Assembly (NCBI GenBank): GCA_029717555.1 | Contig: JAMDHS010000011.1 | Coordinates: 1-64,000, forward strand | Origin: Peribolospora baueri | Lineage: Eukaryota > Basidiomycota > Peribolosporomycetes > Peribolosporales > Peribolosporaceae | DNA length: 64,000 bases | Reading direction: 5' to 3' | Shown here: piece by piece, positions 24,449 to 34,543 of the stretch | Layout: each line of letters begins with the position of its first letter | Position numbering within the stretch: position 1 is the stretch's first letter | Notes under the pieces: generated by a model | The model's database searches: none | Told to the model about the DNA's origin: nothing | Seen by the model: only the letters and a program-made list of their open reading frames with translations | Position numbers and translations under genes: made by a program

Positions 24449-26283
24449 TCAAGGAGGCGCCTCCTCCGCCTCCGTCGACTCGGTCGCTAAGACAGTTTCG
24501 ATGGCCACCGGGTCGGCCTGGACAGGCACTGGCCCGTACGCTCCTCCCGAAATCGATCCAGAGGGGATGATCCAGTACTCGGGCAGGAGGACGAGAGCTT
24601 CTTCGACGCGGGCGTGGGTGACCAGGAGGAAGAGGCCAAATATGGGTTTGGTAAAGAGATCCTGTGCAAACAGCACCGATCCCGTTTCAGCTTAGGCCAG
24701 ACGAGAAGAACATGGCCCCCAAAAAAAGGGACCGACAAACGACAAAAACGCTCACGAGGATAGCGTAGACCGTCACTTCCGCGTCGACGTTGATCACCGC
24801 CGCGCCTTCGCCGAGGGCAAAGCAGATCGGGTAGAGCGTCCAGAGGCTGGACAGGTAAAAGGCCAGACCGGTGTACACGCCTCCTACTCGGGGCGAGCGG
24901 CGGTGGGCGGCTACTCATGGCAGACACGATTGAGCTTACGTTTCGGAAAACACGGTGGCGAAGAACGCTGACTGAAGCAAGGGCCAACTCACACTTCCTG
25001 CCGTTCGTAAGCAGCGTCCAGACGATGGCGACGAAAAAGACGCAAGAGAACGCGTAGAAGCCCCACGCGTACCTGTCACGTCGGGTCAAGGAAGGCGAGA
25101 GCAAGGAAGAGCCTCAGTTCCATTCTTGTGCGTCGGCGGTGTGCTCGAAAACAACAGCGAGTTTACCTGCGGATCGGGTGGATGGCAGCCAGCAAGGCCG
25201 TGATCTCCATGCCTTCGCCCATCGCCAGCAGGACGATGATCTGTCCAAACGGGACACGTCAACGGACCGAAATGTGAGTGCCCCTCACTTTCGACACTCG
25301 CTTCCGGTTCGTTTTCGAATCTCACCTCTCCGATGGACATGCCTGCGACGAGGGCAAGGTCCAGCAGTCTGTGAAGGAAGAGGAGGAAACAATATAACTT
25401 TGTCGAACCACCTCTTTCACCCCCCACTCGGCATAACCAGCCGCAGACGCACAGCATGGGCATGGTAATCGCGTAGTCGACATAGCGGGCCACTTGAATC
25501 TCGCGTATGTAGATGAGCTCTGGCTCCACGTCCATCCTGACGCGCTCTAAGACGTAATGGACGCCAAGCCTACGAGCGGAAAAGGCGGGTCGAATCATAA
25601 ATGAGCCCCCTCTGCCGTCGAAACAAAGGTATGGGAACGGATTGGATGGGAAAGAGAGGTCTCACTTTGTCGCCATGGCGTAATAGGACAGCTGGGGGCG
25701 TACGCGCATCAACAGCAGAAACATCGCGAGTCACCGATAATTAGCCGACCTCGCCAGCGAAGGGGAGGGCACGCGTCATCTTCACTCACAGCAGCAACGA
25801 TGCTAATGACGGCCGTGGTGAAATGCAAGAGCCTCATGCGGAATGGTGCCCTTCTGGTGAGAAAGATGAAGACGAGAGAGAAGAAGGCAAAGAGGGCAAA
25901 GCCGGTCCAGAACACGTCCAAGCCCACGAAGGAGGCCATCTCCACAACAATCACGCTGTATTGGAGGTCAACACGCGAGGAAGCCCGCAAGGAAGAAGAC
26001 GTCCGCGCCCGCGCACGAGGTTTAGTGACGATAAGAGTGAGAGTAATTGGAAAAACAGAAATGGGTCGAGGGGTAGGTAGGCAACATTCAGTCAAGCTGG
26101 GTGGTCAGCGATGGCCACACCCCCGCATGCCGATTCAGGCTGGGACACCCACGCATGCTCGGGTAACCTCCCTGGCGGCCTAGGCTTGGGGGATCCTACA
26201 CGATCGCCATCGTCCCCGCTGCCCGCGTACCCGGCCAAGGCGCCGAGAACGAGTTGGTTGGTTTGGTCGAGGAGTGTGTCCAT
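24449..26283 (-). CDS. Microbial (type 1) rhodopsin, probable light-driven proton pump
   Basis: Seven-helix retinal protein. Nine exons: 26283-26231, 25955-25790, 25691-25666, 25569-25453, 25368-25326, 25240-25167, 25072-24993, 24880-24756 and 24661-24449; 298 residues, typical of fungal rhodopsins. Helix C reads ARYVDYAITMPMLLLDLAL, giving the equivalents of bacteriorhodopsin Arg82, Asp85, Thr89 and Asp96. Helix F has WTLYP (Trp182, Tyr185, Pro186). The release-group pair is seen in ALGEG (Glu194) and DAEV (Glu204). Helix G reads YAILDLFTKPIFG, giving Asp212 and the retinal Schiff-base Lys216. The complete donor/acceptor set fits proton pumping and excludes the lysine-less opsin-related chaperones (Hsp30/Yro2). 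Odd points: Trp86 is Tyr and Trp189 is Phe, both in the retinal pocket. Exon 1/2 joining is the least certain splice. Confidence 0.92.
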
Positions 26284-26325
26284 TTTTGACGGTGGTCAAG
26301 CCTCCTCGCCAGTTTTGGAACGTCG

Positions 26326-26333
26326 TTATATAG
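26326..26333 (-). promoter_or_regulatory. TATA-like box of the rhodopsin gene
   Basis: CTATATAA on the minus strand, about 43-50 bp upstream of the rhodopsin ATG at 26283, which would leave a short leader. Position and sequence fit a fungal TATA element. Confidence 0.55.
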
Positions 26334-27312
26334 GAGCGCAAGAAAGAGGTGAGGCAGTGGAGCTGGAAGGCGGATAGCTCGTGGACGGTCAGGCTGTGAG
26401 AGGAACCAGGCGATCGTCTGCGCGCTCAAGTCTCTCGCTGACGAGTCCTTTTTTGTCCCCAAGTTCTGTCTCTCCACACCGTGGCCCCACTATCGTCCTG
26501 TCTTCGTCCAGGTGACGATGACAAAGACATGTCCCACCACCACGTGAGCGGCCGTAGTTGCCCCAACTCTCATAGATCCCCTCCAAGCGTCACCGTCGCC
26601 TTATCGTCCATGCTTCGACGGAACGACATGGGCCTTGGACCCGCTCTCCGGGCTGCCCGGCGGAAAAGGAAGCCATGGAAACCCTGAGCGACGTGGCGAA
26701 CGAGCGGGGAAACAGGCTTCGACTTGAGACTCGTTCAGCGGCTCGTGGATCGGTGCGCATCGACGTATTATGATTGGAAATCCGAGACGAGACTGCCCAT
26801 ACATGATCAAACGAGCGACGTCGAAGCGTCCCACCGTCTTCTTCGTCGCTGATGCTCATCATGACTGCCTGTGTCCACTCTGGAGAGGGAGGATCATCGG
26901 CAAACCGGTCCATCGAGCCTCGTCCGTGCTCGGGCCATAGCTGCGGCGACAATTTTGACAACTCAATCGTCGTCCGTAGTTACACAACCTTTTCCACAGC
27001 ACAGCTCGGGTCGCAGAAGACAAGGGGCGGATACGTTGTGCGAGATGAGAGGGTCGTCTAAACGAGATTGAACAGGGAGCACCACGATGCTCACAGCACC
27101 TCTCTGAAACGCTCGGCCCAGCTCGTTCTCAGCGAGCTTGCGCGATTTCCGCGCGGGGATCATGACAAAGTTTGCGCCCTTTTCGCGTCGTCCTCGTCGT
27201 CGTTGCCGTCGATGTCTGTTCGCAATTGTCTGTCGTTGCTGGCCAGGTCGTGCTCACGTTTGCTTACGAAGCTGAGAAAAGGCGTCTCCTTTGTACTTGC
27301 CATTCGGGGCAC

Positions 27313-27319
27313 ATATAAG
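27313..27319 (+). promoter_or_regulatory. TATA-like box of the DUF4396 gene
   Basis: ATATAAG on the plus strand, about 92 bp upstream of the ATG at 27410. Position fits a fungal core promoter. Confidence 0.4.
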
Positions 27320-27409
27320 TCGGCCAGCCACCAGCAGGAAGACAGCGCCTGGGTTCGGATTGTGAAAGGCTGTCCTGGGCGACGAAGGAGAGAGCTCACG
27401 TCAACCAAT

Positions 27410-28725
27410 ATGTACTCATCCTCCTCCTATACGCCACCTCTCTCCCTCACCATCCTCGGCGCCATATTCCTACTCCTTGGCGTCATCTGCGTCGTCCCCA
27501 TCGCCGTGGATATCCTTCTCCGTCGAGGATGGAAGTCGATGATGGGTATCATGTGAGTGTGCCCACTTACCAGCGAAGAACACCGTCCGCGACGTGGCGC
27601 CCCCTCGCTCCGTCTCTCTCTGCGCCGACCATGGAATTGGCGGCTCCATTGACTCTTTTCTCCATCGCACGCAGGATCCCCGTCTATCTCCTCACACCGC
27701 TCTACCTTGGCCCCATCGGCACGTTCTTCTACTTCCGCTACGGCAGGGCCGCACCACCGGGGCAAAAGTCAGAGGTCATGAACTGCCAGGCGCACGACAT
27801 GAGGGCAGGTCAGGACTCGGAGAACCAGGCTGACTGTTGTGAGGTGCAGCCGGAATGGACGGGTCCAAGAGGTGAGTGAATGCGCCCGGAGGGTCGTTGG
27901 TCGTAAACATCCCTGCTCGCGTGTACCACTGCACGCTTCGGTTCAACTTCCAGCCTCTGTTCGGCCCTTGACGCCGTGTCGTTTTTTCTCCATTATCGTG
28001 CCGCCTCATAAAGACATAAAGCGTCAGACGTCGGAAGACGAATCGGGACAGCGACACGCTAGCGATGATAAACATCACGCGCACCGTGCTCACTGCGCCC
28101 ATCACGCCGACCTTGACGAGACTCCAGACGCTTCCTCCCCCCGCACCCCGTCCTGGGTCACTGTCTTCGCCGGCGTGCTCCACTGCGGCGCGGGCTGCGC
28201 GCTGGGAGACGTCGTGGGCGAATGGCTGGTCTACGGCACGAACGCCACCATCTCCGGACGCACCATCTGGCCTGAGGTGCTGATCGACTATGCCTTTGCT
28301 CTACTCTTCGGCATCGTGTTCCAGTACTTTTCCATAGCGCCCATGTCGGGCCAATGGGGCCCCATGACGTTCATGAGGGCGGCCAAGGCGGATATCGTGA
28401 GCTTGACGGCGTTCCAGGTCGGTCTGTTCGGCTGGATGGTGATCTATGAGGTCGCCATCTGGGACTACAAGCTGGGCATGGTCACGACAACATATTGGTG
28501 GATGATGTGAGTACCCTCGCCCGGTGCCGTCCGAGCTCGAGGAAGCGTCCGACCGTTAAAATAATTGCACGTTGTCGTGATCGTCATGGTTCTGCAACCA
28601 ACCTCGGCGCTCTGCTTCCTCCTCTGTACTCGCCCAGGCAAATCGGCATGATCCTCGGCTTTGCGACATCCTACCCGGTCAACGTGTTTCTCATTCGTAA
28701 AGGCATCAAGGAGCCGTGCGTCTGA
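27410..28725 (+). CDS. DUF4396-like multi-spanning membrane protein
   Basis: Four exons: 27410-27552, 27675-27871, 27954-28506 and 28638-28725; 326 residues. About six hydrophobic segments are visible: LTILGAIFLLLGVICVV, VYLLTPLYLGPIGTFF, WVTVFAGVLHCGAGCALG, IDYAFALLFGIVFQYF, LTAFQVGLFGWMVIYEVA and IGMILGFATSYPVNVFL. The HCGAGCALGD motif followed by GEWLVYG, and the later PMSGQWGP and KADIVSLTAFQVG, match what I recall of the DUF4396 family, found in bacteria and fungi and of unknown function. Between the second and third helices lies a hydrophilic loop with a His/Cys cluster (DKHHAHRAHCAHHAD), suggesting but not proving metal binding. The acceptor at 27953 fixes this loop and is the least certain splice. 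It diverges from the rhodopsin gene across 1.1 kb. Confidence 0.82.
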
Positions 28726-29036
28726 AAGGGCGAGCAAGAGCATGGCACGCGACCAGCTGGAACTCACCGGTCTGGGCATGGACGATAGGAAGGGCGACGG
28801 ACTGGAGTGATTATCCAAGCTCTTGTGATTTCTTCAGTTAGGTCACATTCATGAAGCATACCCGTCCATTAGCGCGTGAGCGGGTGGTGTGAGGACCTAC
28901 GGACGATTGGCCTAGAGCCCACTTCCAATCTCACGGTTTGCGAGTAACCTCACAAGAGTACATTGTCCAAAGACTGAAGAAGAAAACCTCCGATAACGTA
29001 CATGAGTCATTCGAGGTCCGACCAGTTTACTGCGAC
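28726..29036. other. Convergent 3' region
   Basis: About 310 bp between the DUF4396-gene stop codon and the stop codon of the minus-strand LLPH-like gene. It should contain both 3' UTRs; nothing else was seen. Confidence 0.5.
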
Positions 29037-29925
29037 CTACTTCTGCCTGCGTCCCCGAGCCTTGCCGCCACCACTGCGTGCAAAGCCAGCGTGAGCTGCT
29101 CCCTTGGGCTTGAGGCCTTTGGCCTTGCGCCATTCTTCTCGTCGCGAGCCGCGTGGCGCCGAGGTGGAGATTTTGCCGGCGCCGACGGTGGATGGTGTAC
29201 CGCTGGGCCCATCCACATCCATCGAGGCTGAGAAGGCGTCGCGTGTATATGAAGACGGCAAGGCGATGATCCGGATGGGATCAAAAGTAGAGTTGAGCCG
29301 TTGGCATGTCGGTCAAATGGAGAATGACGGAGTTAGAAGGATAAGAAAGGTAAAGTGGAAAAAAGGCAGGGACGGTCAGCGGGAGCGCACTAGGTCTGGG
29401 CGAACGAGACGCCGTCTTCTGCTCCATCTGCGACTCCTACTGCGTGCCTCCGTGTTGTCCACTGCAAACAAGTGTACCGTTCCCCTCGGACCTCGTTTGT
29501 CCGCAGTGGAAACCATCACAAGCGGCCGACATCTCTTCCTCGAGGCATCCCAACCAGGACAGCGCAAAACCGTCTCCACCGCCCACCTCCTCCCCGCCAC
29601 ACTCCATCCCGATCCCCTCTGGATCTACGAGGCCGAAGACCTCGTACTCGTTGAAACACCAACCTTGAGCATTTCCTTCCTTGTCCGCGTTCGTCGTTGT
29701 CGCCTCCTCTCCTCTTCGCTCCCGCTCCTGCTCGTCTACCTCATCCGCCTCCGTCATTCCGCCCAGCTCCTCCACTCCTGCCGACCCCTTCACCAGCTTC
29801 GCGCTCTGGGTGAGTCGTGTGGCAACTTTTTGAAGTCGAGCGGCGGCGGTGACGGCGAAAACGCCAGACTCGCGCTTCTTTCGCCGGTGGGCGACCTTGG
29901 ACTTGGAGCGAAGAGACTTGGCCAT
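29037..29925 (-). CDS. LLPH / YBL028C-like nucleolar ribosome-biogenesis protein
   Basis: Small basic protein of the family that includes human LLPH and budding yeast YBL028C, associated with pre-60S particles. Two exons, 29925-29664 and 29227-29037; 150 residues. The N-terminal block MAKSLRSKSKVAHRRKKRE is the family signature (MAKSLRSKWKR in LLPH). The C-terminal block STSAPRGSRREEWRKAKGL corresponds to the basic C-terminal motif of YBL028C. The tail is Gly/Arg/Lys-rich, ending ARGRRQK. Between the blocks is an acidic stretch (DEVDEQERERR). The intron is 436 bp, long for this window, and could hide an additional short exon. Nuclear or nucleolar localisation is inferred from the basic ends. 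Confidence 0.85.
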
Positions 29926-30708
29926 CCTGGCGAGGATCCGTGCAGTTTTTAGAAGTTAGGGGTGCGGAGAGGCAGAGGGCGCCGGAGGGAGGGGGGAAAG
30001 GTGGAGGAGGCGACTTTTATGACGTCCTACGCTGTGCCGACGCCAAGTTGCAATGCGATGCAATTCGGTGCGTTATGCGATAGGCAATAGGCGATAGGCA
30101 ATATAGCCTCTTTGCGTCGATGGGCTGGCGACAATGTCGTTCGCCACAGTGGGTGGAGATGCTTGGCAAGAGAGAGAGGACGAAGACGAAGGCAAAGGCG
30201 AAAAGAACGGCGAGTCAAGTTTTGAGTCCGCGAAAATGCTGCGGCACCGTCCACGACGCCTGCAGGGCACGGGCCAGCCGCTCGCTCCCAGCCGGAGCCG
30301 AGGTAGGTCACTTCGGTTCGCTCACTGTCGGTTGGCATGCTCCTCCTGCAAAAGACATCGATCGCCAATGTTGGCCGGCATGGCTGCAGCAACTCCCAGC
30401 GTGGCCCTGAAAAATGCACACACAAGGAGCTATAACACTCGCTCGCCGCTCAGGCAATTTAAACACGCCTGCTCGCCTACGGCGCCAAGGCCATAGGGGA
30501 TTTTCCAGTGGGGCGAGCAAAATTTCCAGCGGCAGTCTGGGAGAGACCGGAAATAAGGGCGATGCTCATCATATCCTGTGAGCCGAAGATCGGCCCGTAG
30601 GCGCCTTAAGGTGGTGCCTCACGATGTCTTGGCGGGCGCGTTTCAGAAGTGTTTTACTATCCGTCAAATCTGTTATTGACGGAGTCATGAGGAAAGAGGG
30701 AGACTGCT
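29926..30708. other. Intergenic region upstream of LLPH-like gene
   Basis: Holds the promoter of the minus-strand LLPH-like gene and the 3' UTR of the next minus-strand gene. A short imperfect repeat of GCGATAGGCAATAG occurs at 30075-30102. Open frames are unremarkable. Confidence 0.45.
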
Positions 30709-33618
30709 CTAGTAGTAGTAGTAGTACACTCCCGGTTCCGGGGTTGCTTCGCCTCGCCGCCCGCCCTGTCTGTGGTCCGTCGGTGGCCGGTTGTGTGGTG
30801 TCGTCTGATAACGAGCCCGGTCCCTGCGTTGGAGTCCGCCTCGACCGCGGCCTGGTCCCCTCACCCGTCCTCCTCCCCTCGGATGTTGAGGACCATCCGA
30901 CGCCGTCCGCGCACCACGGCGACGCCGTCTCGGCGGATAGCCTTGTGGGCCCCACATTAGCTGCTCTTGTCCTGTCCAAGGCGACGTCGGAAAAGCGACG
31001 GCAGCGTAGGCAGCTTCGGCAGGGGTAAGCTCTGCTCCAGGCAAATTCTGCTGGAACGTTCTCCCAGGAGAGAAGCCGCTCGTGGGCACGCGAACGGTGC
31101 CGAAACTGATACTCTGCATGGGCTCTTCGGGCTCATTGGCGAGACCGAAAGGCGAGCCCGAGGGTTGGCTGAGGAAACGCTCGATGTTCGCGATCTCCTC
31201 CCTTCCCATCCAATTGAACCTTCGTGTCCACTGAGGCGAAGGCGTCGTCAGCGTCCTCCAGTCCCCATACCCCTTCGTGAATCGCGTCGGCGATCGAATC
31301 CTCCCGGCGCTGCTAGTTAAGCTCGGGTCCGAGTGGGCATAAGGACTGCTACTGTCATCGAAGAAGATTAGAGGAGTCTGCCAGGTCGCCGGCGTACTAG
31401 GAGGGGCTTTTGCAGAGGCGGGCGGAGACGTCAGTTCATGGTGAGAATGGCTCTGAGGAGCGTCGGCGCACATTGGTTTGGAAGGTGAAACGGTAGGCTC
31501 GAGGTGGGGCAGACAATCGAGCGCTAGCGAGTTGAGGAACCTGACACGGATCATATCCTCTTCCTGAACGTTTTGCGCCGCCTCAACCTGGCCCCACGAG
31601 AGCGTCTCCAGGCCGACGGACTCAAGGAGACGGAGTCGCCGCTGCGACGACGCTCTTTCCTCCTCCTGGGAGCCGAAGTCGGAAAACATCCACATCCTGG
31701 CCACCTCCTCGCTCATTGTCCGCGAGCGCACGCGCGGAGAAGGTGCGAACGTCGGATGATGGAGAAGGACGCGAGGCATCGCTTTTCGCTGAATGTTTGG
31801 AGCGACGTTGACATCAGCTTTGGGCTTCGCTGTAGGCGACTCCGGCTGATGCATCGCCGTCGTTTGTGACTGACGGTCGCGGCAATGCGGGCCAGCGAAG
31901 AACACCACGTCAGCGTTAGAAGGTTGAGGAACAAGCGAGAAACGAGAGTATATGCGCACCTGGCTTTGGTTGAGAGGTTGACTGGCAGCCTGGGCATAGG
32001 ATCTGCTTCTGACGTGCGCTCGCCCAGGACTGGATGACAGGGAATCCGGTGGTGGTATGGAGGATGGTTTCGACTTGACCGGACTTGCAGCCTGTGCGTA
32101 AGATAACCTCTTCTCACCCATGGACGCCATCACCGCAGGTGGTGTGCGTTGGGCGTCCGTCGTTATTTTAAGGGGCGGATTTCGGGTCACCATCGGCTTG
32201 GGAGACGGGGTCGCAGGCGCAGCATCAAAAATGGTATCGTTTCCACCGCTCTCTCCGATCCGACGTTCGCCATCTTCGGCGCGGCTCGCGCTCCTTTCAG
32301 TGGACCGCCCATCCTTGTCATTTGCCCAGTCCTCGTCCTTACGCGCCTTGGCTTTCTTCTTCGACCTTCCCTTTCCTCGCCTGCTGATGACCTTGAAGTC
32401 CGTTGGGGTCATAACGGCGGACGATGGGCTCCGCATGTCATGGGCCGGGAGTTGGTCTTTCATCAATAGTTCTGGGGAGGGGTTTCGCGTCGCCGTCGGC
32501 TCGGGAGATGGGGACGCAGGTGCGGCATCTGAAACGGAGTTATTGCCGTCGCTCTCCCTCATCCCACCCTCGCTTTCATCGTCGCGGCCCGTGCCAGTTT
32601 CAGCGGGTTCCCTGCTCTTGGCCCCATCCTTGGCCTTCCGCGTCTTGGTCCTCCTCTTAACCTTCTTTTTCGACTTGCCCTTGCCTCTCCGGCTGATGGA
32701 CTTGGGGGTCCTGGGTGACATGTCAGGTAAAGATAGTCCCCCTACGTCATCGCCGTCGGCAGTATTTGCTTTAGCATCATCGGATGGAGGGCGGCGGGCA
32801 GAAGGAGGCGTAACGGGCGGTGAAAGGGGATGAATGGTGATTGGATGAGAGAACGATTCGCTTCGTTCCCCCCTGGAGGTGCAGGACCTGAGACGGTGCA
32901 GCATGCTGCCGTGCCCAGGGTTGGGCCAGACAGATGAGGAGGCGTCCTCAGCGGAGGGGGAGTGGGAGGGATAGCACTGCTCGCCCGGTCCATCGCTGAC
33001 CGTATCGGGCGAATCAGGCCTGGCCTTCGCATCGAGTCGAGCGGGGTCGTTGAGCTCGGGCGATGCGCCCGTGGCGAGCAGGGAGGCGCGGGCTTCAGCA
33101 TTGGTGCGAGCGAAGAGGGCACGGGCGCATTCCACACGCTGCCACATTTCCTTGGAACGGTGGAGGTAGAGGACCTCGTCGAGGTCTGCCTGTGAGATGA
33201 TGACGGACAGGCCTCCTTCGCGACCGGCCTGGCACGGCGCGGAATGTTGCTGGTAAAACAAGTCTCTGGTGTGAGGCCCGGCAGAAGAAGAGACCGCCTG
33301 CTCTGAAGGTGGAGGCGGTCGGCTAGAGTGGAAAGATCCAAGGGCAGCGGCAGCCTCACTCGCCCACGCGGTGAGCGAGAAGAACGAGTCTTGATCGGCG
33401 CCCCTGTTGGTATCCTTATTGACGGGGGGAGCACCTTTGGTTCGGGCGTGAACCAGCTGCTGGAGCTGGAGGGTCTCAGCAGCAGTCTGCGCTGGCTGAG
33501 GCCGGGCCTGGTCGGTAAAGTGTCTTCCTCCAACGTCTTCGGCTTGCATCGTGCTAGAGACGTGTCCAGAGGCGACGGCAAGGACGACGGCGTCCCAGGG
33601 CTTTGCGGACTTGGCCAT
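30709..33618 (-). CDS. Large disordered protein of unknown function with internal repeat
   Basis: Single open exon; from the ATG at 33618 (MAKSAKPWDAVVLAVASG) it encodes 969 residues. The frame stays open upstream to 33816, but that part is poly-Leu from a GAA-repeat complement and probably untranslated. The first ~200 residues have some order (ISQADLDEVLYLHRSKEMWQ, RVECARALFARTNAEARAS). The middle is Ser/Pro/Lys-rich and has two diverged copies of a segment starting ISRRGKG(K/R)SKKK and running to DAAPA(S/T)PSP. It also has two SYAQAAS motifs. The C-terminal third contains MSEEVARMWMFSDFG, TRRFNWMGREEIANIERFLSQ and an RGG-like stretch (PRGGGRVRGPGRGRGG), ending in five tyrosines. RGG and KSKKK blocks hint at RNA binding or nuclear location. 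No family is recognised; it may be lineage-specific. Confidence 0.7.
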   Translation of the reverse strand: MAKSAKPWDAVVLAVASGHVSSTMQAEDVGGRHFTDQARPQPAQTAAETLQLQQLVHARTKGAPPVNKDTNRGADQDSFFSLTAWASEAAAALGSFHSSRPPPPSEQAVSSSAGPHTRDLFYQQHSAPCQAGREGGLSVIISQADLDEVLYLHRSKEMWQRVECARALFARTNAEARASLLATGASPELNDPARLDAKARPDSPDTVSDGPGEQCYPSHSPSAEDASSSVWPNPGHGSMLHRLRSCTSRGERSESFSHPITIHPLSPPVTPPSARRPPSDDAKANTADGDDVGGLSLPDMSPRTPKSISRRGKGKSKKKVKRRTKTRKAKDGAKSREPAETGTGRDDESEGGMRESDGNNSVSDAAPASPSPEPTATRNPSPELLMKDQLPAHDMRSPSSAVMTPTDFKVISRRGKGRSKKKAKARKDEDWANDKDGRSTERSASRAEDGERRIGESGGNDTIFDAAPATPSPKPMVTRNPPLKITTDAQRTPPAVMASMGEKRLSYAQAASPVKSKPSSIPPPDSLSSSPGRAHVRSRSYAQAASQPLNQSQVRIYSRFSLVPQPSNADVVFFAGPHCRDRQSQTTAMHQPESPTAKPKADVNVAPNIQRKAMPRVLLHHPTFAPSPRVRSRTMSEEVARMWMFSDFGSQEEERASSQRRLRLLESVGLETLSWGQVEAAQNVQEEDMIRVRFLNSLALDCLPHLEPTVSPSKPMCADAPQSHSHHELTSPPASAKAPPSTPATWQTPLIFFDDSSSPYAHSDPSLTSSAGRIRSPTRFTKGYGDWRTLTTPSPQWTRRFNWMGREEIANIERFLSQPSGSPFGLANEPEEPMQSISFGTVRVPTSGFSPGRTFQQNLPGAELTPAEAAYAAVAFPTSPWTGQEQLMWGPQGYPPRRRRRGARTASDGPQHPRGGGRVRGPGRGRGGLQRRDRARYQTTPHNRPPTDHRQGGRRGEATPEPGVYYYYY
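32120..32705 (-). repeat. Diverged intragenic tandem repeat, two units of about 290 bp
   Basis: Within the disordered protein gene, two adjacent segments encode parallel motifs in the same order: ISRRGKGxSKKKxK, an acidic/arginine spacer, GN(N/D)(S/T)(V/I)xDAAPA(S/T)PSP and TRNP. Unit 1 covers about 32705-32410 and unit 2 about 32395-32120. Amino-acid differences show that the duplication is not recent. Confidence 0.7.
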
Positions 33619-34543
33619 ACTGTGTATAAATGCGCCGTTGAGGGGCAAAAACGGCTTGTGGAAGAGACAAACGTGGGAGAAGAAGCAGTAGAGATCAAGG
33701 GAGAGAAGAAGAAGAAGAAGGAGAAGAAGAAGAAGGAGAAGAAGAGATGAGAGGAGGGAGGAGGAGGAAGTTGCGAGAGACGACCGACAGCCGCCCGTCC
33801 TTCGTCCCGCCTCCATCCCTTCTTAACCAGGCCGCCAACCCGATGCCCTTCCTCCTCCCCCGCCCCAACCACAGCCAACCAATCACCCGCCTTTCCTTCC
33901 TCCAGGCTCGGCCCTCGTATGAGCCGTCGCGTGGAGCACTTTACGCGCTCGCGTCGCTCCCAACTTGCTCCGAAGCAAGCGCAACACCAAGCTTGGCCGC
34001 CCTTCCGTCTTCCCACTTCCTCTGTAGATATATCGTGTCTTCGCTGTTCCCCGTTCCCCCTCTCCTTCTATATGTTTGTCTCCAACTTTCCCCACACATC
34101 TTCAATGCGACACGACAACAAACAATGAAGGCGTGGGACGCACTGGCTCCGGAGGACACGATCGGCGGGCTGGCGGGCAGGAGGGTACGACGGCAGCTGT
34201 GACAGAAAGAAGCTGGAAGGTCAAAAGCCGTCGCCACCCAGACTCGAACCCGTGCGTTCCTCGCCACGGACGAAGGAAATACGGGTTCATAAGTGGACGC
34301 CGTTGTGGCCAGGTCAAGATGCTTTGGGTGAAGCGCACCTCAAACCTATTTCACCTGGCTATTCTGGCCGCAGTCAGAATCAAGACAAGTGTGGACCATC
34401 ACGTGGAGGCTATGTGGCCACGCTTAGTTAGGCGTTTCGTGACGACGTGATTGGCATTCGCATTCAAAAGATCATGAGCAAGGACCAGACATGAAACGGG
34501 ACAGAGAAGAGGTATAGACCGGCCCCTCGCCAGCAAGCCGCAC
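33619..34543. other. Intergenic region with GAA-type repeat and tRNA-like T-arm
   Basis: Left part (33700-33745) is a GAAGAAGAA-rich stretch. A short plus-strand ATG frame of 25 codons (MKAWDALAPEDTIGG...) starts at 34124 and has no recognised product. At 34240-34257 there is a sequence that resembles a minus-strand tRNA T-arm but does not fold into a full tRNA. It should contain the promoter of the disordered-protein gene and the SSD1 3' UTR. Confidence 0.4.

Larger units (their letters stand above)
26284..27409. promoter_or_regulatory. Shared 1.1-kb upstream region, rhodopsin / DUF4396 gene
   Basis: Separates two divergently transcribed membrane-protein genes. Each side has a TATA-like element. 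On the minus strand, 27163-26963 and 26961-26590 read open with some protein-like stretches (MIPARKSRKLAENELG; RFADDPPSPEWTQAV), but I could not join them into a frame-consistent gene, so a small extra gene here is possible but unproven. Confidence 0.45.

Noticed and set aside
26590-27163. Possible small minus-strand gene between the rhodopsin and DUF4396 genes
   Set aside because: Protein-like fragments are present, but no combination of visible donors and acceptors gave a continuous frame, and it would sit inside a divergent promoter region.
34225-34330. Possible tRNA gene on the minus strand (GGGTTCGAGTC T-arm-like sequence with a T-rich stretch after it)
   Set aside because: The T-stem halves do not pair (ACGGG versus CTGGG), no matching 5' acceptor strand was found upstream and no clear anticodon arm could be drawn; it may be a relic or chance.
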